This document shows, piece by piece, positions 52,740 through 62,738 of a stretch of DNA of 64,000 nt; within the stretch, counting starts at the first letter, position 1; each line of letters begins with the position of its first letter. This DNA comes from Flagellimonas aurea. Its GTDB lineage: Bacteria > Bacteroidota > Bacteroidia > Flavobacteriales > Flavobacteriaceae. The stretch spans positions 223,919-287,918 of the forward strand of contig NZ_JAFLNL010000006.1 in assembly GCF_017313785.1 (NCBI RefSeq), in the 5' to 3' direction. The notes under the pieces were generated by a model. That model ran no database searches. It worked only from the letters and a program-made list of their open reading frames with translations, and had not been told where the DNA came from. The position numbers were made by a program, and so were the translations under genes.

Positions 52740-54938
52740 ATGACCAAACTATACTTTGCACTCGCTGCATTGCTAGTACCTCTTACATTTTACTCACAAA
52801 CAAGTTCCAAGGACATCAATGTAAAATTTACAGAAATTCCTTTTAAAATCGATGGTATATTGGATGAGCCTCAATGGAATTCCGCAGAAACTACCGATAG
52901 TTTTTACCAGTTTTTCCCCGTTGATACCATTCAAGCAGTAAAACAAACCGAGATTAGAATGCTCTATAGTGCCACTACCCTGTACATAGGCATCAAATTG
53001 TTTTCCGATGGTGATGATTATGTAACACCATCACTTAAGCGTGACTATGGGGCAGGTGGCAACGATAACATCAGTTTAATGTTCGACACCTTCAATGATG
53101 GTACCAACGCGTTTCTCTTTGGAATCAACCCTTTTGGAGTACGCCGTGAAGCCCTAATCTCGGGTGGCGGACAGGGTACAAGTGGGTTTACCATGTCCTG
53201 GGACGTTAAATGGCAGGGCGAAACCAAATTGTACGAAGGCTATTACACCTGTGAAATTGCCATCCCGCTTACCTCGTTCAAATTTAAACAGGGAGAGCAA
53301 AAATGGCGCTTCAATTCCTATAGGTTCGATATGCAGACCAATGAACAAAGCACTTGGGTACGCATCCCGCAAAACCAAAGAATCTACAATCTTGCCTTTA
53401 TGGGAGATATGATTTTTGAAAGACCCTTGGGGAAATCCAGGACCCCTATGGCCCTTATACCTTATGTAAACGGTATTGTGGCCAAAGATTATGAGAAACA
53501 AACGGAGCAAAACAATCTTAAAATCGGGGGGGATGCAAAAGTATCCATAGGAAACGGAATGAATCTGGACATAACAGTAAACCCTGATTTTTCCAATGTG
53601 GAAGTGGACAATGTCATCACCAACCTTACCCGTTTTGAGGTATCCCTACCTGAAAAGCGGCAATTTTTTATAGACAACAGTGACCTTTTTGGGTCTTTTG
53701 GTACAGAAGGAGATTATAATCCCTTTTTTTCCAGAAGGATAGGAATTGCCCAAAATGCACAGGGAGAAACCATAGAGAATGGCATAGTGGGCGGTGTAAG
53801 GCTTAGCGGTAAATTGAATGAAAATTGGCGCCTAGGGCTAATGAATCTTCAAACCGAAAAGGATGAATCCAATGAAATAGCCAGTAATAACAATACAGTA
53901 TTGGCCCTTCAGAAAAAAATGTTCTCACGTTCCAACCTTAGCTTCATTTTTGTAAACCGGCAGACCTTTGAGGATTATGATTTTTTGAATGAAGCGGACA
54001 GGTACAATCGGGTAGTTGGGTTGGATTACAATCTGGCCAGTGCAGACAATACTTGGACGGGGAAGTTTTTCTATCATAAATCCTTTTCGCATGGTGTGGA
54101 AAATCGCGATGCAGCTGGTGGAATCAATCTAAAGTATAATTCACGCTTTTTAAACCTTGGTTTGAGCGGAAACTTTATTGGAAACAATTTTAGGTCCGAC
54201 CTTGGCTTTGTTCCCAGAAAGGACATACTGCTTTTCAATCCGTCAGCAGAAGTGATTTTTTATCCAAAAAAAGGAAATTTAAACTCACATGGATTTATAG
54301 CCCGACCGGAATTTGTGTGGCGACCAACACTGGATTATCAAAACACGGACTATTTTATTTATACCGGTTGGCAGGCACAATTCAAGAGCCAGGAAGAACT
54401 CTCCCTCAGACTTTTTAATCGATACACCTATTTAACTGCTTCTTTTGACCCTACCCGAACCAAAAACGGAACGGAACTACCGGGAGGAACCGGATATTAT
54501 TACACCAGTGGCGAGGTGGAATTTGCAAGCGACAGAAGAAAGGTTTTTTCCTATACGCTTGAACCGGGGTATGGTGAATTTTTTAATGGGTCAAGATTGG
54601 TTCTAGAGGGCCAGATGAATTTAAGGGTACAGCCCAAAATGAATTTTTCTTTGGGTTTCAATTATAACAACATTACATTACCAGAACCCTATGAAAGTGG
54701 TGAGATATGGTTGGTAAGCCCAAAAATTGAACTGACCTTCAACAAATCGGTGTTTTGGTCCACATTGGTCCAATACAGCAATCAACTGGACAATCTTGGA
54801 TTTAACTCAAGGCTGCAATGGCGCTTTGCTCCTCTCTCCGACTTGTTCTTGGTTTACAACGATAATTATTTTGTAAACTCATTTATGCCCCGAAGCCGTT
54901 CCATTAACCTAAAATTGACCTATTGGTTGAATATTTAA
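52740..54938 (+). CDS. CBM9-like/DUF5916 outer membrane protein
   Basis: This 732-residue protein has a signal peptide of about 20 residues and an N-terminal carbohydrate-binding family 9-like domain (about 25-230; IPFKIDGILDEPQWNSAE, LYIGIKLFSDG, DNISLMFDTFNDGTNAFLFGINPFG). A DUF5916 C-terminal region (about 245-732) follows, with NVEVDNVITNLTRFEVSLPEKRQFFIDNSDLFG and many alternating strands ending in a barrel-like tail (SINLKLTYWLNI). The family is probably an outer membrane protein handling peptide or glycan substrates; its function is not settled. Confidence 0.9.
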   Translation: MTKLYFALAALLVPLTFYSQTSSKDINVKFTEIPFKIDGILDEPQWNSAETTDSFYQFFPVDTIQAVKQTEIRMLYSATTLYIGIKLFSDGDDYVTPSLKRDYGAGGNDNISLMFDTFNDGTNAFLFGINPFGVRREALISGGGQGTSGFTMSWDVKWQGETKLYEGYYTCEIAIPLTSFKFKQGEQKWRFNSYRFDMQTNEQSTWVRIPQNQRIYNLAFMGDMIFERPLGKSRTPMALIPYVNGIVAKDYEKQTEQNNLKIGGDAKVSIGNGMNLDITVNPDFSNVEVDNVITNLTRFEVSLPEKRQFFIDNSDLFGSFGTEGDYNPFFSRRIGIAQNAQGETIENGIVGGVRLSGKLNENWRLGLMNLQTEKDESNEIASNNNTVLALQKKMFSRSNLSFIFVNRQTFEDYDFLNEADRYNRVVGLDYNLASADNTWTGKFFYHKSFSHGVENRDAAGGINLKYNSRFLNLGLSGNFIGNNFRSDLGFVPRKDILLFNPSAEVIFYPKKGNLNSHGFIARPEFVWRPTLDYQNTDYFIYTGWQAQFKSQEELSLRLFNRYTYLTASFDPTRTKNGTELPGGTGYYYTSGEVEFASDRRKVFSYTLEPGYGEFFNGSRLVLEGQMNLRVQPKMNFSLGFNYNNITLPEPYESGEIWLVSPKIELTFNKSVFWSTLVQYSNQLDNLGFNSRLQWRFAPLSDLFLVYNDNYFVNSFMPRSRSINLKLTYWLNI

Positions 54939-54961
54939 ACGTTTGTTTACGATTCCAAATA

Positions 54962-54995
54962 AAAAAGGCGGTCACATAAATGTGACCGCCTTTTT
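54962..54995. terminator. Bidirectional terminator
   Basis: A 15-bp perfect stem (54962-54976 with 54981-54995, core GGCGGTCACA/TGTGACCGCC) has a four-base loop and A/T runs on both sides. It serves the CBM9/DUF5916 gene and the convergent small membrane protein gene. Confidence 0.95.
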
Positions 54996-55042
54996 ATATT
55001 TTCTTTTTCAAAGCTATAAGGTCAATCGTAGTGTTTAGTATA

Positions 55043-55303
<261 letters not shown>

Positions 55304-55432
55304 TTAAGTCCAAAAGCAGTTCTATCTAATTAATTCACAAATTGTTAGCAACACATAAAAACATCTAAATCGGATTCAGGCAAAAGAATCTCCCATTTTA
55401 TCCTACAAACTGTACTACCTCACCTATTTTCC

Positions 55433-55440
55433 TATATTTG
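55433..55440 (+). promoter_or_regulatory. Probable -7 promoter box of the DUF819 gene
   Basis: TATATTTG matches TAnnTTTG exactly, 19 bases before the ATG. No TTG is seen at -33 spacing. Confidence 0.5.
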
Positions 55441-55459
55441 GACTTCTATCTTAAAAAAT

Positions 55460-56722
55460 ATGGACCAACTACCTTTTACCCAAGACACCGTAATTTTTGG
55501 GCTTCTTTGTCTCTGCTTAGGATTCGTTTTTTATACCTCATCCATTAAAACTGGATTTTGGAACAAATTTTATGGCGTAGTGCCTACCGTGCTCATGTGC
55601 TATTTGTTGCCCGCTATTTTAGCCAGCTTGGGTATTGTGGACGAATCGGCATCACAAACCTATTATGTGGCCAGTAGGTATTTGCTGCCCGCCGCATTGA
55701 TACTAATGACGCTTAGCATTGACCTTAAAGCCATCATGAATTTAGGCTCTAAAGCATTGGTCATGTTTTTAACGGGAACGGTCGGCATTGTAATAGGTGG
55801 ACCAATCGCTATTCTGATTGTTTCCATATTTTCACCAGAAACCGTTGGAGGCGTTGGCCCGGATGCCGTTTGGAGAGGATTGGCGACCATAGCAGGCAGT
55901 TGGATCGGCGGTGGTGCCAACCAAGCCGCCATGCTGGAAGTATTCAAATACAACCAAGAAAACTATGGGGGCATGGTTCTTATCGACATCGTAGTAGCGA
56001 ACCTTTGGTTGGCCGTCATTCTTTTGGGAGTGGGCAAAACCGATAAAATAGACCGTTGGCTCAAAGCGGACACCTCTTCCATTCAAGAGCTCAAGGTAAA
56101 GGTATCTGCCCACACTGAAAAAATTGCTCGGGTCACCACCCTCAAGGACTTTATAATGATATTGTTCTTCGCTTTTGTTGGCGTTGGGGTTGCCCATTTG
56201 GTGGGGCACCACTTTGCCGTCTTTTTACAGGATAATTTCGAAGTCATCCGTAACCCACAAAAAATATTATCGTCCCTTGGGTCAGAGTTTTTATGGATGG
56301 TTGTTTTTGCCACTGCCATCGGCATTGGACTATCTTTTACCAAAGCCAAGGATTATGAAGGTGCCGGCGCCAGTAAAATTGGTGGTATGTTCATCTATAT
56401 TTTGGTAGCCACTATAGGTATGAAGATGGATTTGGGCAAAGTTTTGGACAATCCCGGTCTGATTGCAATTGGCTTAATTTGGATTACCATACATGCCGGA
56501 CTACTTATTTTAGTGGCCAAGCTCATTAAAGCTCCATTCTTTTTCTTGGCCGTGGGGAGCCAGGCCAATGTAGGGGGTGCTGCCTCCGCACCTGTAGTAG
56601 CTGCAGAGTTCCATCCTTCTTTGACATCCGTAGGAATACTTTTGGCCGTTTTTGGGTACGTTGTAGGTACTGCCGGGGCGTATTTATGCGCTTTGTTGAT
56701 GGAAGTAGCCGCTAATGTTTAA
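55460..56722 (+). CDS. DUF819 family membrane protein
   Basis: This 420-residue protein has about eleven membrane segments. The segment GPDAVWRGLATIAGSWIGGGANQAAMLEVF and, near the C-terminus, VGSQANVGGAASAPVVAAEFHPSLTSVGILLAVFGYVVGTAGAYL are hallmark parts of this transporter-like family, which resembles sodium-coupled carboxylate carriers with an inverted repeat. The substrate is unknown. Confidence 0.9.
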   Translation: MDQLPFTQDTVIFGLLCLCLGFVFYTSSIKTGFWNKFYGVVPTVLMCYLLPAILASLGIVDESASQTYYVASRYLLPAALILMTLSIDLKAIMNLGSKALVMFLTGTVGIVIGGPIAILIVSIFSPETVGGVGPDAVWRGLATIAGSWIGGGANQAAMLEVFKYNQENYGGMVLIDIVVANLWLAVILLGVGKTDKIDRWLKADTSSIQELKVKVSAHTEKIARVTTLKDFIMILFFAFVGVGVAHLVGHHFAVFLQDNFEVIRNPQKILSSLGSEFLWMVVFATAIGIGLSFTKAKDYEGAGASKIGGMFIYILVATIGMKMDLGKVLDNPGLIAIGLIWITIHAGLLILVAKLIKAPFFFLAVGSQANVGGAASAPVVAAEFHPSLTSVGILLAVFGYVVGTAGAYLCALLMEVAANV

Positions 56723-56764
56723 ATATTTTCAGAAGATTATGCATCTTTGCGCTGCTAAAATTTT

Positions 56765-57466
56765 ATGATGAAGCGGATATTGTTTGTATTACTTATTGGA
56801 ATTATAGTGGTGTCTTGTGAAAAAAGCACAGAAAACACCATGACGGTTAGTGGGAATATTAAAGGGTTAAAGAAAGGAACCCTGTATTTACAACAATTCA
56901 AAGATTCCACGTTGGCCGTTTTGGATTCATTGGAGATAAAGGGTGATGGCGCTTTCAGTTTTTCTACTGAAGTAAGCGAACCGGAAGTGTTTTATCTCTA
57001 CCTAAAGAAGGAAGACAATAACGACATTAACGATAGAATCACTTTTTTCGGAGAGCCAGGAACCATTACCATTAACACGGCATGGAACACTTTTGATACG
57101 GATGTTGAGATTTCAGGTTCCAAATCGCATGAAAAGCTTTTGGAGTTCCACGAAATGGCCTCTAAATTCAATATCAAGGAATTGGGGCTATTGCAACAAG
57201 CTTCTGGTCTCGACACGGAGAAAGATTCCTTGGTCTTGGATTCTTTGCAAAGGTTGGTCAATCAAAATACAATAAGCAGATATAGATATGCCTTAAATTT
57301 CGGTCTGAACAATGGCGATTCTTATGCAACACCTTACATTATGATGACCGAAGCGAGCGAAGCCAATCCAAAATATCTGGATTCCATTTATAAAGGATTG
57401 ACGCCAGAGGTAGCTGCTTCCAAATACGGAAAGGACTTTAAAGCGTTCTTGGACAAGAACAACTAA
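56765..57466 (+). CDS. DUF4369 domain lipoprotein
   Basis: This 233-residue protein has a lipoprotein signal with Cys at 18 (VVSCEKS). A DUF4369 domain follows (about 28-125; VSGNIKGLKKGTLYLQQFKDSTLAVLDSLEIKGDGAFSFSTEVSEPEVFYLYL, ITFFGEPGTITINTAWNTF), usually the N-terminal part of Bacteroidetes thiol:disulfide oxidoreductases. Here the thioredoxin domain is missing, and a short helical tail replaces it. Its stop overlaps the convergent gene by four bases. Confidence 0.87.
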   Translation: MMKRILFVLLIGIIVVSCEKSTENTMTVSGNIKGLKKGTLYLQQFKDSTLAVLDSLEIKGDGAFSFSTEVSEPEVFYLYLKKEDNNDINDRITFFGEPGTITINTAWNTFDTDVEISGSKSHEKLLEFHEMASKFNIKELGLLQQASGLDTEKDSLVLDSLQRLVNQNTISRYRYALNFGLNNGDSYATPYIMMTEASEANPKYLDSIYKGLTPEVAASKYGKDFKAFLDKNN

Positions 57467-57735
57467 GCTTCCAAATTATTCAACTGTTCCACGAGCTTGG
57501 TGGCCTTTTCCTCCAGTTCCGTGCGAATGGCTTTAAAGTGAGACTTGTTGTCCTCCAACTTTTTTTGGTTGACCTTGTTCATGAGGTTGTCATAAACCTC
57601 TATGGCTTCGTCTATGATTACGGTACCTTCTTCCGACTCCTTGTTTCCTGAGCCGGCTTCCCATATATAAACAGCTTCAATAATGTCTCCCAGTACAAAA
57701 TTGATATCTTTCTTTAAATCACGAATACTTGGCAT
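57463..57735 (-). CDS. Small helical protein of unknown function
   Basis: This 90-residue protein is highly charged and predicted all-helical (RDLKKDINFVLGDIIEAVYIW, AIEVYDNLMNKVNQKKLEDNKSHFKAIRTELEEKATKLVEQL), without a signal peptide. It lies 28 bases after manA on the same strand and is probably the last gene of the idi-queD-manA operon. Function not recognised. Confidence 0.8.
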   Translation of the reverse strand: MPSIRDLKKDINFVLGDIIEAVYIWEAGSGNKESEEGTVIIDEAIEVYDNLMNKVNQKKLEDNKSHFKAIRTELEEKATKLVEQLNNLEA

Positions 57736-57763
57736 AACGCGGTTGTTTTTATTAAATATACCA

Positions 57764-58732
57764 CTAAATAGTAACTTCTAAAAGTTTAGCTCCTTCTGTG
57801 TCAATATCCACATAAGTACTTGATGCAGAAACTAGGACGGTTTCCCCTTTTGTTATGGCAACACTGCCCCAATCGTTTTTAATTTGGGCAGCACCTCCTA
57901 CGCACATAAAAATGGTAAAGGAGTCACGTTGGGTCAAATCTTGTTTCATGGACTTGGTCAGCTCCAAAAAGTCCGTTTTAAAATAGGGACAATCCACCAT
58001 TGAATTTATCCCATTTAGACTCTTGGGATAATCTACCTTAAAGTCATCCTTCTTCTCGTAGTCTATGGCATCGACCGCCAAACTGGTGTGCAATTCCCTT
58101 AAATTGCCTTCCCTGTCCCTACGGTTAAAATCGAACACGCGATAGGTAACATCGGAGGTTTGCTGGATTTCGGCCAAAAGTACCCCTGCCCCAATGGCAT
58201 GTATTTTTCCGGTATTGATAAAAAAGGTATCTCCCTCGCTTACTTCCTCATAGTTCATTAAATCGGTCAAGGTACCTTCCTCAAGGCTCTTTACATATTC
58301 GCCCTTTTCTACATCCTTATTAAAGCCGACAATCAACTTTGCACCGGGGTCGGCGTCCATAATGTACCACATCTCAGTTTTTCCAAAGGAATTGTGTCTT
58401 TCTTTGGCCAATTCATCATTTGGATGCAACTGTATGGAAAGGTCCTGCTTTGCATCAATAAATTTGATGAGTATGGGGAAATCGTTCCCAAAACGTTCCA
58501 CGACACTCTTTCCTAAAAGTACTTCGCCATGTTCGTCCATCAAGCTCTGAAGCGAAGTCCCGGACAAATCTCCATTTGATACTTCGGAAATATCCCCTTC
58601 TACCCCCGAAAGTTCCCAGCTTTCACCGGTAATATCACTTTCAATAGGTTTATGCAATACATCTTTTAACTTGGTTCCTCCCCAAAGTCGTTCTTTAAGG
58701 ATAGGTTTAAATTTTAACGGGTATAGGTTCAT
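57764..58732 (-). CDS. manA: Mannose-6-phosphate isomerase, class I
   Basis: This 322-residue zinc enzyme interconverts mannose-6-phosphate and fructose-6-phosphate. Type I features are the opening LYPLKFKPILKERLWGGTKL, the metal-site region LSIQLHPNDELAKERHNSFGKTEMWYIMDADPGAKLIVGF, and GDTFFINTGKIHAIGAGVLLAEIQQTSDVTYRVFDFNR. It starts 4 bases after queD. Confidence 0.94.
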   Translation of the reverse strand: MNLYPLKFKPILKERLWGGTKLKDVLHKPIESDITGESWELSGVEGDISEVSNGDLSGTSLQSLMDEHGEVLLGKSVVERFGNDFPILIKFIDAKQDLSIQLHPNDELAKERHNSFGKTEMWYIMDADPGAKLIVGFNKDVEKGEYVKSLEEGTLTDLMNYEEVSEGDTFFINTGKIHAIGAGVLLAEIQQTSDVTYRVFDFNRRDREGNLRELHTSLAVDAIDYEKKDDFKVDYPKSLNGINSMVDCPYFKTDFLELTKSMKQDLTQRDSFTIFMCVGGAAQIKNDWGSVAITKGETVLVSASSTYVDIDTEGAKLLEVTI

Positions 58733-58736
58733 TGTG

Positions 58737-59144
58737 CTATCCTGTATAGGTTACAAAGTTTCGAGGAGTTTCATAAAGCACTACCTCCAACTCCTTAGTT
58801 TGTTTTATATGCGGTCTTAATTTATTCCATATCACTACAGCTATGTTTTCTGCGGTAGGATTCAAATTTTCAAACTCCGGAACATCGAGGTTCAGGTTCT
58901 TATGGTCCAATGCCTCCTCTACATGTTCCTTAATCAACTCCTTAAGCACTTTTAGGTCCATTACAAAGCCTGTTACCGGATCTATTTCTCCGGTAACGCT
59001 CACGATAAGGTCATAATTATGCCCATGATATTTTGGATTGTTGCATTTACCAAAAACAGCTTTGTTCCTTTCATCGTCCCAATCTGGACGGTGCAATCTG
59101 TGCGCAGCATTGAAACTGGCCTTTCTACTCGCTTTCACCTTCAT
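58737..59144 (-). CDS. queD: 6-carboxytetrahydropterin synthase (QueD/PTPS family)
   Basis: This 135-residue enzyme makes a queuosine or pterin precursor. The zinc ligands His15 (FNAAHRLH) and His40/His42 (YHGHNYDL) and the catalytic Cys34 (FGKCNNPKYHG) are present, with GFVMDLKVLKELIKEHV and ENIAVVIWNKL downstream. The presence of the catalytic Cys supports QueD or PTPS activity. The gene overlaps idi by four bases; no other queuosine gene is in the window. Confidence 0.93.
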   Translation of the reverse strand: MKVKASRKASFNAAHRLHRPDWDDERNKAVFGKCNNPKYHGHNYDLIVSVTGEIDPVTGFVMDLKVLKELIKEHVEEALDHKNLNLDVPEFENLNPTAENIAVVIWNKLRPHIKQTKELEVVLYETPRNFVTYTG

Positions 59145-59674
59145 TTTGCAGAGGTATTTTCCATAAGATGGTCGTAGAAACGTTCAAAAATAATTTTGAA
59201 CCATGCCGTGTACTCATTTGGATTTTCCATCATATCATTTTTGATATCCTCTGGATGCATCCATTTCCAATCGGCAACCTCCTCTGGATTGATATTCGGT
59301 TCTTCTTCAAAATAACCTACCATCACATGATCAAACTCGTGTTCCGTAAGGCCATTATCAAAAGGGGCCTTGTACATAAAATGAAAGAGTTCTTTAAGAT
59401 CTGTGGTGAAACCCATCTCCTCCATAAGCCTGCGCTTTCCAGCTGCAATATTGCTCTCCCCTTCCCTTTGATGACTGCAACATGTGTTGGTCCATAGCAA
59501 TGGGGAATGGTATTTGTCCTTGGCCCTCTGTTGAAGCATGGTCTCGCCTTTTTTGTTCATCACAAAAACCGAGAATGCCCTATGGAGCAATGCCTTTTGA
59601 TGGGCTTCCATTTTGGGCATAAGGCCAATTGGCTCGTCCTTTTCATTTACAAGTATCACTTTTTCCTCTTTCAT
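59141..59674 (-). CDS. idi: Isopentenyl-diphosphate delta-isomerase, type I
   Basis: This 177-residue Nudix-fold enzyme interconverts IPP and DMAPP, the building blocks for carotenoids and quinones. Family motifs are HRAFSVFVMNKKGETMLQQRAKDKYHSPLLWTNTCCSHQREGE, with catalytic Cys66, AAGKRRLMEEMGF, and the metal-binding EHEFDHVMVG. It supplies the pathway that the crt operon 45 kb away uses, but is not linked to it by regulation that can be seen. It starts a queD-manA operon. Confidence 0.94.
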   Translation of the reverse strand: MKEEKVILVNEKDEPIGLMPKMEAHQKALLHRAFSVFVMNKKGETMLQQRAKDKYHSPLLWTNTCCSHQREGESNIAAGKRRLMEEMGFTTDLKELFHFMYKAPFDNGLTEHEFDHVMVGYFEEEPNINPEEVADWKWMHPEDIKNDMMENPNEYTAWFKIIFERFYDHLMENTSAK

Positions 59675-59731
59675 GAGGTAAAAATATGACCTTTGAAGTT
59701 AAATAAAGATGGATTGATTGATAAATTCTTA

Positions 59732-60685
59732 CTAAAAGAAGCGTGGTGATTTCAGATTTCCGATGTTCCTGATAAAATCGTACCGTAGAATGATTTCGAA
59801 GGAACCATCATTAAAGGTAGCGGCGCCAAGTTCGGTGATTTCCCTATCATATGCCATCCCAATCATAAACTGGTCGGACAACATAAATCCAATTAGACCA
59901 CTAAAGGCGGCATCCCATCGATAGGCCACTCCCCCGATAAACTTTTCATTGAACATAAAGTTGGCGGAAAGATCTACCTGCAATGGTGCTCCTTGAACAG
60001 CCTTGGTCAATAAAGTGGGTTTGAACTTCAATACTGGATTTAAGTCCCAAACATAACCCGTAATCAGATAAAGGTTAAGCTGTTCCTTGGCAGTGGATAC
60101 GGAAGAGGAATCAAAGTGGGTCGTCTCCAATATTCGAGGGGCCGACAAACCGGCATAAAACCTATCGGTGTGATAATACACCCCTGCTCCGATATTCGGT
60201 GAGAACTTATTCTGGATGTCCTGCTGTGATTGCAGTTGTGGATCTATCTCGAACTCATCGAGCTCGGAATATCGAATATCCAGCATATGGGCACTGGCCT
60301 TGAGCCCAAAACTAAGCTTGCCTTCCAAAGAGGTTTGGATGGTATAGGAGAAGTCCACATCAAAATAAGTTTCGGAGGTGGGTCCTATTTTATCATTCAC
60401 AATGGATAGTCCAACACCCACACCACGGTAACCCACCGGGGTATGAGCGTTCAACGTTTGTGTTTCCGGTGCCCCATCAAGTCCCAACCATTGGTTCCGG
60501 TACAATGCGGCAATGCTCAGATGTCCTCTTGACCCCGCATAGGCCGGATTGACACTTACAGTATTGTACATATATTGGGTATACTGTGCATCTTGCTGTG
60601 CTTGCATAGTTCCTACTCCAAGCAGAAGTAAAACAAGCAACCATTGGGTTTGTTCTTTAAAAAGTTTGTTTACCACAGTTACCAT
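59732..60685 (-). CDS. PorP/SprF family type IX secretion system membrane protein
   Basis: This 317-residue outer membrane barrel protein has a signal peptide ending near QAQQDAQYTQYMYN. Its hallmark start QYMYNTVSVNPAYAGSRGHLSIAALYRNQWLGLDGAPETQTLNAHTPV is shared by PorP and SprF. SprF-type proteins sit next to, and help secrete, individual type B CTD cargo. Here the cargo gene starts upstream with a 3-base gap. Confidence 0.94.
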   Translation of the reverse strand: MVTVVNKLFKEQTQWLLVLLLLGVGTMQAQQDAQYTQYMYNTVSVNPAYAGSRGHLSIAALYRNQWLGLDGAPETQTLNAHTPVGYRGVGVGLSIVNDKIGPTSETYFDVDFSYTIQTSLEGKLSFGLKASAHMLDIRYSELDEFEIDPQLQSQQDIQNKFSPNIGAGVYYHTDRFYAGLSAPRILETTHFDSSSVSTAKEQLNLYLITGYVWDLNPVLKFKPTLLTKAVQGAPLQVDLSANFMFNEKFIGGVAYRWDAAFSGLIGFMLSDQFMIGMAYDREITELGAATFNDGSFEIILRYDFIRNIGNLKSPRFF

Positions 60686-60688
60686 TGT

Positions 60689-62716
60689 TTATCTGTTAAT
60701 ATATATGTAGCCTGTAAGCTGTTTTGTACTACCTCCGTTGTCCTGATAATCTATCACATAAAAATATGTACCTACCGGAAGTTTATTATCCTGATCCACG
60801 GTAACCCTTCCTTGCGAAGTACCGTCAAAGACATTTCCATTAGTGTTGTATGACTTGGTCTGGAACACCATTACCCCCCATCTGTTGTAAATCCTTACCG
60901 TGTTGTTAGGGTAATTCGAGAGTCCTCGGATTTCCAAAACATCGTGTACTCCATCACCATTGGGCGTTATTACGTTCACAACATCCACTTCTTCTTCATC
61001 GATGGTAAGTTCACCCAAATCTGGATCTAAATAATCGGGTATTCCGTTCTCATTGGCATCATCATTGGCGTAGTCACCATCACCGTTGGTATCTTCATCC
61101 ATGGTTTCTATACCATCGTCATCGTCATCCGAATCCCTGAAATCCGGTATGCCATCGCTATCGGTATCGGGCAATGCAGTGCTGGGATCATCTATTTCAT
61201 CATTGACATCGATATCGATGACCGTTTCACCTTCGTAACCATCATCCAGACCATCGTTGTCCTTATCGGAACCTATCAGGCTAACTTCTGGAACTCCATC
61301 ATGGTCATTATCATGTCCTTCAATGGCATCAGGAACATTGTCATTATCGCTATCCTCATCCACATAATCCGGAATACCGTCATTATCTGAATCCATAGGA
61401 ATCAATCCAATGTTACCATCAACCTCATAGGCATCATCCAATCCGTTGTTGTTTGCATCAACTAAGCTAGGTGGAATGTACCCCAATGCTGGTTGCGCCT
61501 CAATATTATCGGGAATACCGTCATTGTCACTATCTATATCCAAATAATCAGGGATTCCATCACCATCTGTATCCGTTGGATTGGTTGATGGATCATTGTC
61601 ATTATCGGCATTTAAATCCTCAAAGCTGTCCACAATCCCATCATTATCACTATCCAAATCAATTCCTGATGGACTTATAATTACAGTAATAGTAGCTGTA
61701 TCACAATTTCCGTTGGAATCACACACCGTATAATCGAACGAATCTGTTCCTGTAAAACCTGAATTTGGCATATAGGTAATATCATCATCCGATGGGTTCC
61801 TCGGTGTTCCGTTGTTGTTCAACACCACGGTTCCATTTGATGGATCGGTTACGCTTATTGTCCCTGAAGTAGGTATATCATTATCGTTTGCTCTCCATGA
61901 AATTGTGGTCTGAACATCGATATCGGTAGAAACTGAATCATCGAATGCATCCACAATAGGAAGCACATCGACCGTTACCGTAGCCGTACTGCAATCACCA
62001 AAGGAATTACAGATGGTATAGTCAAAACTATCCGGTCCATTATAATCAGGATTTGGCGTATAGGTGACCACATCATCATTAGGGTTATTTGATGTTCCAT
62101 TATCATCAATGCTGACCATACCGTTCGATGGATTGGTCGTGGTCAAAACGCCTATGTTCGGTAAATCGGTATCATTATCAAATATGGGAACAATCACGGA
62201 TGCATCTTCATTGACGGTAACCAAATCATCCATCAAATTAGCAGCTTGGCTCATACATACCACCGTAAATCGTGGAAGCTCTTTACTGTTACCGACTTTT
62301 GTGATTGTGGCCACATACCTCATTACGGTTTGTGTACTTGTAACGGTAGGCCTGATTTGGTCACCCGATAAGGCCGGGGTCCAGCTCACCGTTGCCCCTG
62401 AAGGAACACTTGCCGAGATATCCAAAATCACCTGATTGTTCGGTGCTTCACAATCGGTTAGAATAAAATAACCTGTAGCATTGGAACCGCACAGTGTACC
62501 ATCATAAGTTGCAAAGTATACACCTGGTTGGGTAGCTTCATAAAACGAACTGGTTCCCAAAACAGTGCTTGTATCAGAGGCTTCATACCATTGATAGTTA
62601 TGCTCATCTCCGGTATTCGGCGCTTGCAACAAGAACTGTGCACTTGCCATATTCACTGCTGCAAAGAAAATGTACAGTCCAATGAATAAAGACTTATATG
62701 AGGTGTTGGATTTCAA
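60689..62716 (-). CDS. Secreted surface protein with Ig-like domains, Ca-binding repeats and type B T9SS sorting domain
   Basis: This 675-residue protein has a signal peptide (about 1-26) and a beta-rich N-terminal region. Two tandem Ig/cadherin-like domains lie at about 165-345 (each ending in GPDSFDYTICNSFGDCSTATVTV or TDSFDYTVCDSNGNCDTATITV). A stretch of Asp-rich thrombospondin type 3-like calcium-binding repeats follows at about 350-570 (DSDNDGIPDN, DTDGDGIPDY and variants). The type B CTD sorting domain at about 585-675 has VITPNGDGVHDVLEIRGL, VRIYNRWGVMVFQT and the closing GGSTKQLTGYIYINR. It should be secreted through T9SS with the adjacent PorP/SprF protein. It starts 22 bases after the repeat protein. 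Confidence 0.94.
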   Translation of the reverse strand: MKSNTSYKSLFIGLYIFFAAVNMASAQFLLQAPNTGDEHNYQWYEASDTSTVLGTSSFYEATQPGVYFATYDGTLCGSNATGYFILTDCEAPNNQVILDISASVPSGATVSWTPALSGDQIRPTVTSTQTVMRYVATITKVGNSKELPRFTVVCMSQAANLMDDLVTVNEDASVIVPIFDNDTDLPNIGVLTTTNPSNGMVSIDDNGTSNNPNDDVVTYTPNPDYNGPDSFDYTICNSFGDCSTATVTVDVLPIVDAFDDSVSTDIDVQTTISWRANDNDIPTSGTISVTDPSNGTVVLNNNGTPRNPSDDDITYMPNSGFTGTDSFDYTVCDSNGNCDTATITVIISPSGIDLDSDNDGIVDSFEDLNADNDNDPSTNPTDTDGDGIPDYLDIDSDNDGIPDNIEAQPALGYIPPSLVDANNNGLDDAYEVDGNIGLIPMDSDNDGIPDYVDEDSDNDNVPDAIEGHDNDHDGVPEVSLIGSDKDNDGLDDGYEGETVIDIDVNDEIDDPSTALPDTDSDGIPDFRDSDDDDDGIETMDEDTNGDGDYANDDANENGIPDYLDPDLGELTIDEEEVDVVNVITPNGDGVHDVLEIRGLSNYPNNTVRIYNRWGVMVFQTKSYNTNGNVFDGTSQGRVTVDQDNKLPVGTYFYVIDYQDNGGSTKQLTGYIYINR

Positions 62717-62738
62717 ATCTACTTGTCTTTATTCATTA

